Assembly (NCBI GenBank): GCA_017940255.1 | Contig: JAGAZB010000014.1 | Span: 124,001-188,000 of the forward strand | Reading direction: 5' to 3' | Source: Treponema sp. | GTDB taxonomy: Bacteria; Spirochaetota; Spirochaetia; Treponematales; Treponemataceae | DNA length: 64,000 bases | Part shown: positions 34,240 through 42,476 of the stretch, piece after piece | Layout of the letters: the number at the start of each line of letters is the position of its first letter | How positions within the stretch are numbered: the first letter of the stretch is position 1 | Translations under genes and position numbers: made by a program | Notes under the pieces: generated by a model | What the model was told of the DNA's origin: nothing | The model's input: the letters and a program-made list of their open reading frames with translations, nothing else | The model's database searches: none

Positions 34240-34366
34240 TTTTGCCCCCGGCCTCCCAAGGTACATATCCACGCGCCCCACGAACCACGCCCCGCGGCCC
34301 ACGCAGCTCCACGTACTCGGGGCCCACGGCCCGCATCCACGCGCCCCCCGCCATCCAGGTGCATGT
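34240..34366. other. C-rich, high-GC patch of unknown nature
   Basis: About 125 bases of C-rich sequence, markedly richer in G+C than the surrounding AT-rich DNA, with repeated CCACG, GCGCCCC and GGCCCACG units and two copies of ATCCACGCGCCCC. It follows the 5' end of the alcohol dehydrogenase gene. No hairpin with a T-run, no credible reading frame and no similarity to the other repeats was seen. Confidence 0.6.
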
Positions 34367-34435
34367 TTTGTATCATAGTACGTTCTAATTCTACCTTACG
34401 ATTAGATTGTGCAAAATGTAATTTCTCTAGTTAAA

Positions 34436-34466
34436 TTGTATAAAACTCTTTTTTTTATGCTATAAT
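34436..34466 (+). promoter_or_regulatory. Promoter of the DUF3237 gene, predicted leaderless
   Basis: TATAAT at 34461-34466 is six bases before the ATG at 34473, with TTGTAT at 34436-34441 (19-base spacer) as a weak -35 box. No ribosome binding site is present. Confidence 0.5.
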
Positions 34467-34472
34467 ACTTTT

Positions 34473-34910
34473 ATGATTAGTAATAACATTTGTGATAAAC
34501 CTGATGATAATAAAAGTGATGAACTCATTTTTTCAATTGACGTAAGTCTTGAACAGTCCGCTTCCTTTAAGGGCCAGTATTCTTCCGTTACAATGATTCC
34601 TTTTTCTGCAAAAACAGAAGGAAAATATTTTACAGGCAAAACTATTTTTAATGGCTGCGATACTCAAATTTCTGATAAGAACGGTTTCTCTCTTTCTGCC
34701 CGTTATATGCTGCTCGGTCAGGATTATACTGGCCAAGACTGCAGTGTTTTTATCGAAAATACAGGACGCTCGCTTGAAAATTGCATTCCAAAAATCATAA
34801 CAAACAGTCAAGCCCTTGCATTTTTAGAAAGTGCAGAACTCTATTCTCTTGTTCTTCCAAGTCCAGACGGAATGTATGTTACAGTTAAAATATTCGCTAA
34901 AAAGCTCTAA
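34473..34910 (+). CDS. DUF3237-like protein
   Basis: A 145-residue protein. The central part YFTGKTIFNGCDTQISDKNGFSLSARYMLLGQDYTGQDCSVFIENTGR resembles the DUF3237 fold (F.G.v.pGg.D.Q.......ARY.l...DG..i.i.N.G). No signal peptide. The first 35 residues are specific to this protein. It lies between the reverse-strand metabolic genes and the flagellar operon, on the flagellar strand, and ends 82 bases before flgB. A strong -10 box sits six bases upstream of the ATG. Family function is unknown. Confidence 0.6.
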   Translation: MISNNICDKPDDNKSDELIFSIDVSLEQSASFKGQYSSVTMIPFSAKTEGKYFTGKTIFNGCDTQISDKNGFSLSARYMLLGQDYTGQDCSVFIENTGRSLENCIPKIITNSQALAFLESAELYSLVLPSPDGMYVTVKIFAKKL

Positions 34911-34992
34911 ATAAATTTTCCTATCTTCCGAAAATCAACTAGATGTAAATATTAATGCCCAAAACGGGCAGTTTCCGGAGGATATAGGAATT

Positions 34993-35409
34993 ATGAATTC
35001 ATTCACCCGTTCAATCGATTTATTGCAGCGTGAAATGGATGTAACTTCTCTGCGTTATCAGGTTACCGCAAACAACCTTGCAAACAGCGAAGTTCCAAAC
35101 TTTAAGCGTTCAACAGTTAATTTTGAAAGCGAGCTGAAACGTGCTTTTGATTCAGAAAAAGCTGCCCGCGAAGGTTTTCATCTTAATACAACAGACCCTC
35201 GTCACATTCAGATAAACGTTCCTTACGATTATCGCGAAGTTGAACCTCGCCGCGTTCTTGATTACACAACAACAGCAAAGGCAAACGGCAATAACGTGGA
35301 TGCAGAAACTGAAGCAAACAATATCCTCCAGATTCAGATGCAGTACCGCCTCTTAACCCAGCTCACTAGTTTTGAGTTTGAACAAGTTAACACTGCGATG
35401 AAGAAATAG
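34993..35409 (+). CDS. flgB: Flagellar basal body rod protein FlgB
   Basis: A 138-residue rod protein. The N-terminal helix MNSFTRSIDLLQREMDVTSLRYQVTANNLANSEVPNFKRSTVNFE has the rod-family ANNLANxxxPNFKR motif. The C-terminal part NNVDAETEANNILQIQMQYRLLTQLTSFEFEQVNTAMK is typical. FlgB forms the base of the rod in the periplasmic flagellum. It is the first gene of the flagellar operon; upstream lie a small TGCCC/GGGCA hairpin (34956-34970) and GGAGGATATAGGAA. A dispersed repeat separates it from flgC. Confidence 0.95.
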   Translation: MNSFTRSIDLLQREMDVTSLRYQVTANNLANSEVPNFKRSTVNFESELKRAFDSEKAAREGFHLNTTDPRHIQINVPYDYREVEPRRVLDYTTTAKANGNNVDAETEANNILQIQMQYRLLTQLTSFEFEQVNTAMKK

Positions 35410-35420
35410 TTTTTAGATAG

Positions 35421-35530
35421 GAGGGGGAAGTCTCCCCCTCGCTCCAGCCTCCTTCCGCAAGCTGGCGCTTGCTAACGGTGGCTTCCGCTACCCCCTCTAC
35501 GGGGCTAGCCGCCCCGTAACGCCCCGCCGT
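35421..35530 (+). repeat. Dispersed GC-rich repeat copy 3 (between flgB and flgC)
   Basis: GGGGGAAGTCTCCCCCTCGC followed by CTCCAGCC, an internal hairpin AGCTGGCGCTTGCT region, GGCTTCCGCTACCCCCTCT and GGGGCTAGCCGCCCCGTAACGCCCC. It is the longest plus-strand copy. It interrupts two genes that are normally adjacent in a flagellar operon. Confidence 0.75.
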
Positions 35531-35592
35531 GTTACTGCAAGATAAACTGGCTGGAGATAAATCAACGTTTGTATAAGGAGTATAAAACTGTC

Positions 35593-36051
35593 ATGGGAAT
35601 GTTCACAAGTATAAATATAGCCGCAACCGGAATGGCTGCAGAAAGACTCAGAAGCGATGTTATTTCAGATAACATTGCCAACGCAAGCACAACCCGCACG
35701 CAGGAAGGCGGTGCTTTCAGAAAATCAACCGTAGTTTTTGCACCAGTTGCAGATAATAATCCTCAGTGGCGCACACCTTTTGTTTCATCAGATTTAGACA
35801 ATGGTCCAGGAAAGGGCGTAAAAGTAATGGAAATTGTGAAAGACACATCAGAAGGCCGTTATGTTTATGATCCAGACCATCCTGATGCAATAAAGTCTGG
35901 TCCACACGCAGGTTATGTTGAATATCCGAATGTAAACATCGTAAATGAAATGGTAGATTTAATTTCTGCTTCCCGCGCATACGAAGCAAATGCCACAGTA
36001 ATTGACGGTGCAAAAGATATGTTCTCTTCAGCCCTCGATATTGCAAGATAA
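35593..36051 (+). CDS. flgC: Flagellar basal body rod protein FlgC
   Basis: A 152-residue rod protein. MGMFTSINIAATGMAAERLRSDVISDNIANASTTRTQEGGAFRKSTVVF has the rod signature, and the end VNIVNEMVDLISASRAYEANATVIDGAKDMFSSALDIAR is the conserved C-terminal helix. The ATG at 35593 is 12 bases after AAGGAG; the ATG at 35599 is possible too; the in-frame TTG at 35569 is rejected. fliE follows after 35 bases. Confidence 0.95.
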   Translation: MGMFTSINIAATGMAAERLRSDVISDNIANASTTRTQEGGAFRKSTVVFAPVADNNPQWRTPFVSSDLDNGPGKGVKVMEIVKDTSEGRYVYDPDHPDAIKSGPHAGYVEYPNVNIVNEMVDLISASRAYEANATVIDGAKDMFSSALDIAR

Positions 36052-36086
36052 TTGACAAAAAAACTTTGTAGGGGGATAATAAAATT

Positions 36087-36485
36087 ATGAAAATACAAGA
36101 ACTTGGAACTGTAGAAATGTTCCGTACAAATCCGCAGCATTTCGGACATGGAAAAATTCAGCCCCTTACATACAATCTTTACGGTTCAGAAGCAATCAGC
36201 AGGGTAGAAGGCGTTTCTTCTGGAACAGAAGCTGCATCTATTCAGCGGGCTTCTAATTCAGAAAAGAAAACTTTCCAGGATTTCCTTCTTGAAGCAGTAA
36301 ATTCTGTAAACTCTCAGCAGAATGAAGTTTCAAAACTTTCAGAAAAATTAATTACAAATCCAGATGAAGTTGATGTTCACGATGCAACAATTGCAATGGC
36401 AAAGGCCAGAATGAGCCTGAACCTTGCTCAGAATGTAATTGACCGCATGGTAACAAGCTGGAATGAAATTACAAGCACAAGATAG
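36087..36485 (+). CDS. fliE: Flagellar hook-basal body complex protein FliE
   Basis: A 132-residue FliE, the adaptor between the MS ring and rod. The diagnostic C-terminal half is FQDFLLEAVNSVNSQQNEVSKLSEKLITNPDEVDVHDATIAMAKARMSLNLAQNVIDRMVTSWNEI. The first 45 residues are a variable extension. It is placed between flgC and fliF as expected. A promoter for fliF lies after it. Confidence 0.94.
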   Translation: MKIQELGTVEMFRTNPQHFGHGKIQPLTYNLYGSEAISRVEGVSSGTEAASIQRASNSEKKTFQDFLLEAVNSVNSQQNEVSKLSEKLITNPDEVDVHDATIAMAKARMSLNLAQNVIDRMVTSWNEITSTR

Positions 36486-36527
36486 TAGCAAAATAAACTA
36501 AATAAAAGTACAAAAAAAATAAAAAGA

Positions 36528-36556
36528 TTGTCAAATTCTCGGCTCTATGGTATAAT
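36528..36556 (+). promoter_or_regulatory. Internal promoter upstream of fliF
   Basis: TTGTCA (36528-36533), 17 bases, TATAAT (36551-36556). It would start transcription near 36563 and give fliF-fliJ a sigma-70-type promoter of their own. GGGAGGGG precedes the fliF ATG. Confidence 0.75.
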
Positions 36557-36606
36557 CAATTAAATTTACTTTAAATTTTTGTAAATTCGTTCACGGGAGG
36601 GGTCAG

Positions 36607-38310
36607 ATGAACGAATGGCTTAAAAAGACCGTTGCTAAAGCCAAAGAGCTTTGGGGAAAGTGGCGGCCAGTACAAAAAGTCATATTAATTGGTATAATTG
36701 TTGCTGTAATTTTTGCGATTGTTATGGCTGCGCGTCTTTCTGCGAAGCCTACAACAGTGCGCCTGTTTAATTCTCCTGTAACAGATCAAACTAGACTTAC
36801 TCAGATTCTTGACCGCATCGACCGGGAAGGTAAGAATGCTTACACAACAGAAGATGGTTATATTTCTGTTGAAGATGAGCGAACTGCCCGTTACCTGCGT
36901 GAACTGCTTATTTCTGAACAGCTTGTTCCTAGTACTATAGATCCATGGGCTGGATTTTTTGATCGCAGCTGGTCTACAACAGATTCTGATCAGAATGTAA
37001 AACTCAAAAATGCAATTCAAAAGCAGCTCAAACAGCACCTTGAAGTAATTGAAGATATTCGTTTTGCAGATGTTGTACTCGATATTCCAGAAACAGCCTT
37101 GTTTAAGGAAGATGAAAAACCTATAACTGCCAGCGTTGTTCTTACAATCAACCGAAATAGTGATTTTTATTCAAATAAATCACGTGTAAAAGGTCTTCAG
37201 GAACTTATTCTTTCGGCAGTTTCTGGTTTGAAGGCTGAAAATATTACAATTTCCGATACAGACGGCAACATTCTTAATGATTTTGAAGGAATGGCAGATT
37301 ATGACAAGCTCACACTTAATGAAAAAACAGAACGTTTTAAGCTTAAGCTTGCAACAGAAATCCGTGCAAAAGTAATAAAGCTCTTCCAGTCTTCTTATGG
37401 CGAAGACCGTTGTCGCGAGATGGTTGTAACAATCGAAATGGATACTTCTCAGCGAACAAGTAATTCTACTGAATATTCACCTATCCCTATTAAAAAAGAT
37501 AATCCCGATACACCTTTTGATGATTCGGAATATCGTGATTATCTGCCAGTATCTTCTCAGACAGTAACAAAAGAATGGCAGGGAACTGGTTATAATCCGG
37601 AAGGTCCAGCCGGAGCTGAAGGTCAGACCGCTCCTGTTTATAACGATATGTCTAATGTTATTGGTCGTTCTACAGAAACTGGTGTTACTCAAAATAATGC
37701 CTTGAACACAAAACAGACTTCAGAAATATCTGCCCCTAAAATTGATCGTATTTCTGTGTCTGTCAACCTTGATGGTAAATGGAAGCGCATTAAAGACGAT
37801 AAGGGTAACCTTATTATAGAAGATGGTGGAATTAAGCGAGAATATACACCAATTCCTCCAGAAGAACTTGCAGAAGCTGAGCGTCTTATAAAAGGTGCAA
37901 TCGGTTATAATCGTGACCGCGGAGATTTAGTTGAAGTTACTAATATCCGCTATTATCGTGACGATGAATTTGAAGCAGAAGATAAAGCATATTTTGCGGC
38001 AATTCAGAGAAGACGTACAATTGTTCTTGTTTTAATTGCAGTGGCAGTTGCCCTTGTAGGCTTTATTGTATTCCGTGCAATCAGCAGGGAACTGGAACGC
38101 CGCCGCCGCGAACGCGAGGCTCGTCTTCTTGCAGAACAGCAGGCAGCCCGCGAGCGTGCCCTTTGGGAAGCAAAAGACGAAGGTATGGAAGTTACAATGT
38201 CTGTTGAAGAAACAAGACGAATGGAACTTCAGGAAAATGCTATTTCTATGGCAAAAGAACATCCAGAAGACGTTGCAATGCTTATACGTACCTGGCTTAT
38301 GGAAGAGTAG
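36607..38310 (+). CDS. fliF: Flagellar MS-ring protein FliF
   Basis: A 567-residue FliF, the inner-membrane ring on which the motor is built. The first span is VILIGIIVAVIFAIVMAARL (about residue 25), the ring-building motifs are VRLFNSPVTDQTRLTQILDRIDREGKNAYTTEDGYISV and LIISEQLVPSTIDPWAGFFDRSWSTTDSDQNVKLKNAIQKQLKQHLEVIEDIRFADVVLDIPE. The second span is TIVLVLIAVAVALVGFIVFRAI (near 470). The C-terminal cytoplasmic tail, DVAMLIRTWLMEE, binds FliG, which is the next gene after 15 bases. Confidence 0.97.
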   Translation: MNEWLKKTVAKAKELWGKWRPVQKVILIGIIVAVIFAIVMAARLSAKPTTVRLFNSPVTDQTRLTQILDRIDREGKNAYTTEDGYISVEDERTARYLRELLISEQLVPSTIDPWAGFFDRSWSTTDSDQNVKLKNAIQKQLKQHLEVIEDIRFADVVLDIPETALFKEDEKPITASVVLTINRNSDFYSNKSRVKGLQELILSAVSGLKAENITISDTDGNILNDFEGMADYDKLTLNEKTERFKLKLATEIRAKVIKLFQSSYGEDRCREMVVTIEMDTSQRTSNSTEYSPIPIKKDNPDTPFDDSEYRDYLPVSSQTVTKEWQGTGYNPEGPAGAEGQTAPVYNDMSNVIGRSTETGVTQNNALNTKQTSEISAPKIDRISVSVNLDGKWKRIKDDKGNLIIEDGGIKREYTPIPPEELAEAERLIKGAIGYNRDRGDLVEVTNIRYYRDDEFEAEDKAYFAAIQRRRTIVLVLIAVAVALVGFIVFRAISRELERRRREREARLLAEQQAARERALWEAKDEGMEVTMSVEETRRMELQENAISMAKEHPEDVAMLIRTWLMEE

Positions 38311-38325
38311 TGAAGGGAGGAATTT

Positions 38326-39444
38326 ATGTCTGATGATTTAACAACTTCGGAAGCTCCGAAAGCAGATAATCCTAAACCAGTTGCAAAACCTGGTCAGCTT
38401 AAGCCGGCCGGAAGTGGTGGCAGCAAAAAGGGAAACAAAGATTATAAGAGCCTCACTGGCCGCCAGAAGGCAGCAATCTTCCTTATTTCATTGGGACCAG
38501 ATGTTTCTGCAGAAATCATGAAGCATTTGCGCGAAGATGAAGTAGAAACCCTCACATTTGAAATTGCCCGTCAGGAAAAAGTTAATCCTGAATTTAAAGA
38601 TGCCGTACTTGAAGAGTTCCAGGAGCTGATGAATGCTCAGAACTTTATTACAACCGGTGGTATCGATTACGCCCGCGAACTTTTGGAAAAATCTCTCGGT
38701 TCTCAGAAGGCTATCGATATTATCAACCGTCTTACATCTTCCCTACAGGTTCGTCCGTTCGACTTTATCCGCCGAACAGACCCTGCACATTTGTTAAACT
38801 TTATCCAGCAGGAATATCCTCAGACAATCGCCTTGATTCTGGCTTATCTGGAACCTGGAAAAGCTGCTATTATCCTTCAGAACCTGCCGGAAGAAATGCA
38901 GGCCGAAGTTTCAAAGCGTCTTGCAACCATGGACCGTACATCACCAGATGTATTGCGTGAAGTAGAACGCGTATTGGAAAAGAAACTTTCTACCCTGTCT
39001 TCAGAAGACTATACAGCTGCCGGTGGTGTTGAAGCTATCGTTGAAATCTTGAACCTTGTTGACCGTTCTTCTGAAAAGTCTATTATCGAATCTCTGGAAG
39101 AGGACGATCCAGATTTGGCAGAGGAAATCAAAAAGCGAATGTTCGTATTCGAAGATATCGTTATGCTGGACGACCGTGCTATTCAGAAGGTACTTCGCGA
39201 CGTCGACCAGCAGGAATTGGCAAAAGCCCTCAAGTCTGTGGATACAGAAGTACAGGACAAGATTTTCCGCAACATGTCAAAGCGTGCCGCATCTATGCTT
39301 AAGGAAGATATGGAATTCATGGGACCTGTTCGCTTGAAGGACGTTGAAGAAGCACAGCAGAAGATTGTATCTATCATCAGACGTCTTGAAGATAATGGTG
39401 ATATCGTAATTGCTCGTTCTGGTGAAGACGAGCTTGTAAGTTAG
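38326..39444 (+). CDS. fliG: Flagellar motor switch protein FliG
   Basis: A 372-residue FliG, the rotor protein that meets the stator. The core is LTGRQKAAIFLISLGPDVSAEIMKHLREDEVETLTFEIARQ (N-domain), the middle PDFIRRTDPAHLLNFIQQEYPQTIALILAYLEPGKAAIILQNLP-like EHPQ motif region, and the C-domain IKKRMFVFEDIVMLDDRAIQKVLRDVDQQELAKALKSVDTEVQDKIFRNMSKRAASMLKEDMEF with the charged torque helix. The first 40 residues are a low-complexity Pro/Lys/Gly extension not present in most FliG. The GGAGGAATTT binding site is strong. Confidence 0.97.
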   Translation: MSDDLTTSEAPKADNPKPVAKPGQLKPAGSGGSKKGNKDYKSLTGRQKAAIFLISLGPDVSAEIMKHLREDEVETLTFEIARQEKVNPEFKDAVLEEFQELMNAQNFITTGGIDYARELLEKSLGSQKAIDIINRLTSSLQVRPFDFIRRTDPAHLLNFIQQEYPQTIALILAYLEPGKAAIILQNLPEEMQAEVSKRLATMDRTSPDVLREVERVLEKKLSTLSSEDYTAAGGVEAIVEILNLVDRSSEKSIIESLEEDDPDLAEEIKKRMFVFEDIVMLDDRAIQKVLRDVDQQELAKALKSVDTEVQDKIFRNMSKRAASMLKEDMEFMGPVRLKDVEEAQQKIVSIIRRLEDNGDIVIARSGEDELVS

Positions 39445-39465
39445 TTTATTTGATTGGAGTTTGTT

Positions 39466-40401
39466 TTGGCAAAGACTGTTTTTAGACCCGGTGAAGCAAA
39501 AACCATTGATGATAAGGTAATGTTACCTCTTTTTAAAGATTATTCTCCAATAGAAGAAGTGGAAGAAGTTCCGGAAGAGGTTTATACTGGCCCAACTGCA
39601 GAAGACTTAAAGCGTGAAGCAGATGAGTACAGGGCTAATTTTGAAATTGAAAAACAGGATATGCTTGCAAAGGCTCAGTCTCAGGCTGATGAAATACTAA
39701 AAAAAGCTGAAGATGCTGCCTTTGAAGAAGTAAAGCGCCAGACAGACCAGGCCGCAGTCATTCGTGCCGATGCAGAACGCGATGCAAATGATATTGTTGC
39801 AAAGGCAAAATTGGAAGCAGAACAGATTCTTGCAGAAGCACATAGTCAGTCTTCTTCAGTTGTGCAGGAAGCAAAACAGAAAGGTTATGAGGAAGGACAC
39901 GCAGAAGGTTACGAAAGTGGAGTTGCCGAAGTTAATCGTCTTGTAGACCGAATGCACAAAATTGTTGAAGCAGTAATGCAGAGACGTGAAGAAATTCTTA
40001 AAGACACAGAAAGTCAGATTGTTGAGCTTGTAATTTTAATGGCCCGCAAGGTTATTAAGGTACTTTCAGAAAATCAGAAAAATGTTGTTATGGCAAACAC
40101 TCTGGCTGCCCTTAAAAAGGTAAAGACCCGTGGTACAGTCACCCTGAGGGTTAATCTTGAAGACGTAAACCTTACAACTGCCCATGTAGACGAATTTATT
40201 CAGCATGTAGAAAATGTTCAGGGAATTACAGTTCTTGAAGATTCAACTGTAGAAAAGGGCGGTTGTGTTGTAGAAACAGACTTTGGTTCTATTGATGCCC
40301 GCATTTCTAGTCAGCTTGGTGAACTTGAAAACAAGATTATTGAAGTTTCTCCTATTAAAAATATTAAGCACACTGATACTTTGACTTCCGCTACGGAATA
40401 A
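39466..40401 (+). CDS. fliH: Flagellar assembly protein FliH
   Basis: A 311-residue FliH, the stator-like regulator of the export ATPase FliI. The N-terminal part is acidic, the middle (about 50-170) is a long coiled coil rich in Ala, Glu and Lys (ADEYRANFEIEKQDMLAKAQ and on) with the Gly-rich GYEEGHAEGYESGVAE segment, and the C-terminal VIKVLSENQKNVVMANTLAALKKVKTRGTVTLRVNLEDV...GITVLEDSTVEKGGCVVETDFGSIDARISSQLGEL is conserved. The start is TTG 39466 six bases after GGAG; a TTG at 39454 overlaps the binding site. fliI follows after 12 bases. Confidence 0.93.
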   Translation: MAKTVFRPGEAKTIDDKVMLPLFKDYSPIEEVEEVPEEVYTGPTAEDLKREADEYRANFEIEKQDMLAKAQSQADEILKKAEDAAFEEVKRQTDQAAVIRADAERDANDIVAKAKLEAEQILAEAHSQSSSVVQEAKQKGYEEGHAEGYESGVAEVNRLVDRMHKIVEAVMQRREEILKDTESQIVELVILMARKVIKVLSENQKNVVMANTLAALKKVKTRGTVTLRVNLEDVNLTTAHVDEFIQHVENVQGITVLEDSTVEKGGCVVETDFGSIDARISSQLGELENKIIEVSPIKNIKHTDTLTSATE

Positions 40402-40413
40402 CGGAGGGCAAAG

Positions 40414-41850
40414 ATGGAAGAAATTTCTGAAAACGAAGGAATTCACTCAAGCAGAGAATTTAACTTTTTAAAATATCTGGAAAATGTTGTAGAAGCAGAA
40501 ACAATTCTGTATACAGGAAAAGTTATTGCAGTAAAAGGTCTGGAAGTTGAAAGCGAAGGACCTCGTGCTGTAATTGGCGAAATGTGTTCAATCAAACTGC
40601 GTGATGGTTCTACTTTACTTGCCGAAGTTATTGGTCTTGATGAAAAACACGTAAAACTTGCTCCTTATGGCGAAACCAAGGGGATTGAAGTTGGCTGCGA
40701 GGTTGTTGCTTCCGGTCACAGTCTTATGGTTCCGGTTGGAAAAAATCTTCTTGGCCGCATAATTGATGCTTCTGGCCGCCCTTGTGATGAAAAAGGAGAA
40801 CTTATTCCAGATGCCTATTATCCGGCTGTAGCCTCTCCACCGGCGCCAAATGACCGCGTAGATATAAACAGACGAATTGTTACCGGAGTTAGAGCGATTG
40901 ACTCTTTGCTTACTGTGGGAAAGGGCCAGCGTCTTGGTATTTTTGCCGGCTCTGGTGTTGGAAAATCAACCTTACTTAGTATTATTGCCCGCAACACAAA
41001 CGCAGACATAAACGTAATTGGCTTAATCGGTGAACGTGGTCGCGAGGTTTTGGACTTTGTAAACCGCGACCTTGGCGAAGAAGGAATGAAGCGTTCTGTT
41101 CTGGTTGTTGCAACAAGCGATGAACCTTCTATCTGCCGTTTGCGTGCGGCTCAGGTTTGTACTGCAGTTGCAGAATATTTCCGCGACCAGGGCAAAGACG
41201 TAATGCTGATGATGGATTCAATGACCCGATTTGCTCACGCACAGCGCGAAATTGGACTTGCGGCAGGCGAGCCACCAGCCCAAAAAGGTTATCCGCCAAG
41301 CGTTTTTGATATGATTCCAAAGCTGCTGGAGCGAAGTGGTACAAATAAAAAAGGAACAATCACTGCTTTTTACACCGTTCTTGTTGATGGTGATGATATG
41401 AACGAGCCAATTACAGATAAGGTTCGCGGTACTTTGGATGGACACATTGTCTTGAACCGCCGCCTTGCCCAGGCTTATCATTATCCTGCAATCGATGTTT
41501 TGCAGTCAATTTCCCGTCTTTCTAAGCGTGTAAGCGGGGCTCAGACTCGTAAGGCTGTGGGGCAGCTCCGTTCCTGGATGGCAACTTATCAGGAAAATGA
41601 AACAATGATTACCGCAGGTATTTATCAAAAGGGGGCATCTCCTACGGTAGATCTTGCAATAGACAAGCATGAAGCAATAGAAGGGTTTTTGAAGCAGGAA
41701 GAATACGAGCCATGTCCAATTAATGAAACTCTTGCAAAACTTTCGGAGCTGACCGGCATAGACATTCCGGAAGAAGAGTATGTTGAAAATCCTGCTGCGG
41801 CCATCCCAACTACCGCCCAGATTGTCGACTCCGCCAAACACGCGGATTAA
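40414..41850 (+). CDS. fliI: Flagellum-specific export ATPase FliI
   Basis: A 478-residue F1-type ATPase of the flagellar export apparatus. Walker A is LGIFAGSGVGKSTLLSIIAR (about 172-190), with GLIGERGREVLDFV after it, Walker B DVMLMMDSMTRFAHAQREIGLAAGEPPAQKGYPPSVFDMIPKLLERSG and DEPITDKVRGTLDGHIVLNRRLA-like DGDDMNEPITDKVRGTLDGHIVL. It hydrolyses ATP to dock and unfold export substrates with FliH and FliJ. GGAGGGCAAAG precedes the ATG. The C-terminal 30 residues are a family-variable tail. Confidence 0.98.
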   Translation: MEEISENEGIHSSREFNFLKYLENVVEAETILYTGKVIAVKGLEVESEGPRAVIGEMCSIKLRDGSTLLAEVIGLDEKHVKLAPYGETKGIEVGCEVVASGHSLMVPVGKNLLGRIIDASGRPCDEKGELIPDAYYPAVASPPAPNDRVDINRRIVTGVRAIDSLLTVGKGQRLGIFAGSGVGKSTLLSIIARNTNADINVIGLIGERGREVLDFVNRDLGEEGMKRSVLVVATSDEPSICRLRAAQVCTAVAEYFRDQGKDVMLMMDSMTRFAHAQREIGLAAGEPPAQKGYPPSVFDMIPKLLERSGTNKKGTITAFYTVLVDGDDMNEPITDKVRGTLDGHIVLNRRLAQAYHYPAIDVLQSISRLSKRVSGAQTRKAVGQLRSWMATYQENETMITAGIYQKGASPTVDLAIDKHEAIEGFLKQEEYEPCPINETLAKLSELTGIDIPEEEYVENPAAAIPTTAQIVDSAKHAD

Positions 41851-41937
41851 GCAAAGATTTCCGCTTTCGCGGGAATGACACAGGGGGGGCATTGTCCGGC
41901 TTGACCGGACAATCTTACATATTGTCATAGAATAATT
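41851..41937. repeat. Two short palindromic repeats between fliI and fliJ
   Basis: ATTTCCGCTTTCGCGGGAAT (41867-41875 and on) is a CCGC-type hairpin, and ATTGTCCGGCTTGACCGGACAAT covers 41891-41913. A close relative of the second, ATTGTCGGACTTGATCCGACAAT, lies at 61314-61336 immediately after the 99-residue membrane protein gene. No binding site for fliJ is visible in the gap, so its translation start is unusual. Confidence 0.6.
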
Positions 41938-42354
41938 ATGAAGAAATTTACCTTTGAACTTGAAAAAGTCCTGGAATTCCGCAACTTCGAAAAAGAGCAG
42001 GCCGAAGGCGAACTCTCAAAGGCTCTTGCCGTTGAAACAGAAATCAATAACAATCTAAAAACGATTGCCCAGCAGTACGCAGCCGTAAAGGCCAGCATGA
42101 AAGGTTCAAAGGATTTTCAGGATATAATGGCCCAGAGCCGCTATAACAATCTTCTTGACTATCAAAAAGAAGAACTGCTTAAACAACTGGCTGAAGCAAA
42201 ACTCGTCACCGAACAAAAACGTGAAGTCTTACGTGAATGCATGAAAAAAACAACCGCCCTTGAAAAACTCCGCGATAAAAAACTAGAAGACTGGAAGCAA
42301 GCCGCAGATTATGAAGAAGCGGAAATGCTTGATGAAGTAAAGAATAAGATGTAA
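41938..42354 (+). CDS. fliJ: Flagellar export chaperone FliJ
   Basis: A 138-residue, almost wholly coiled-coil protein (KKFTFELEKVLEFRNFEKEQAEGELSKALAVETEINNNLKTIAQQYAAVK and on), typical of FliJ, which promotes export with FliI and FliH. The N-terminal FTFELEKVLEFRNFEKEQAE is the conserved start of the family. The ATG has no Shine-Dalgarno, and palindromic repeats lie just upstream. It closes the flagellar operon; an IS110 transposase stub starts 13 bases after its stop with its own AAGGAG. Confidence 0.9.
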   Translation: MKKFTFELEKVLEFRNFEKEQAEGELSKALAVETEINNNLKTIAQQYAAVKASMKGSKDFQDIMAQSRYNNLLDYQKEELLKQLAEAKLVTEQKREVLRECMKKTTALEKLRDKKLEDWKQAADYEEAEMLDEVKNKM

Positions 42355-42367
42355 AAGGAGACACAAC

Positions 42368-42424
42368 ATGAAAAGTATAATTTATGTAGGAATGGATGTC
42401 CACACTGATGTTTTAATGATTTGA
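42368..42424 (+). pseudogene. IS110-family transposase stub (N-terminal 18 codons)
   Basis: The reading frame begins MKSIIYVGMDVHTDVLMI and stops at once. IYVGMDVH is the start of the RuvC-like catalytic domain of IS110-family transposases (usual MxxIIYVGMDVHKxxxxL, including the first catalytic Asp). An AAGGAG binding site directly follows the fliJ stop. Nothing downstream continues the transposase, so this is a remnant. It is too short to be a functional protein of that family. Confidence 0.7.
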
Positions 42425-42476
42425 ATAACTGTTAAATTGTAAGTGTAAAGTCAAAAAACGGAAAATTGATTTTTAC

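Noticed and set aside
34216..34302. N-terminal extension of the iron-containing alcohol dehydrogenase up to 34302
   Set aside because: The extra residues come from the C-rich patch; the ATG at 34215 has GGAGG and begins the family's usual N-terminus.
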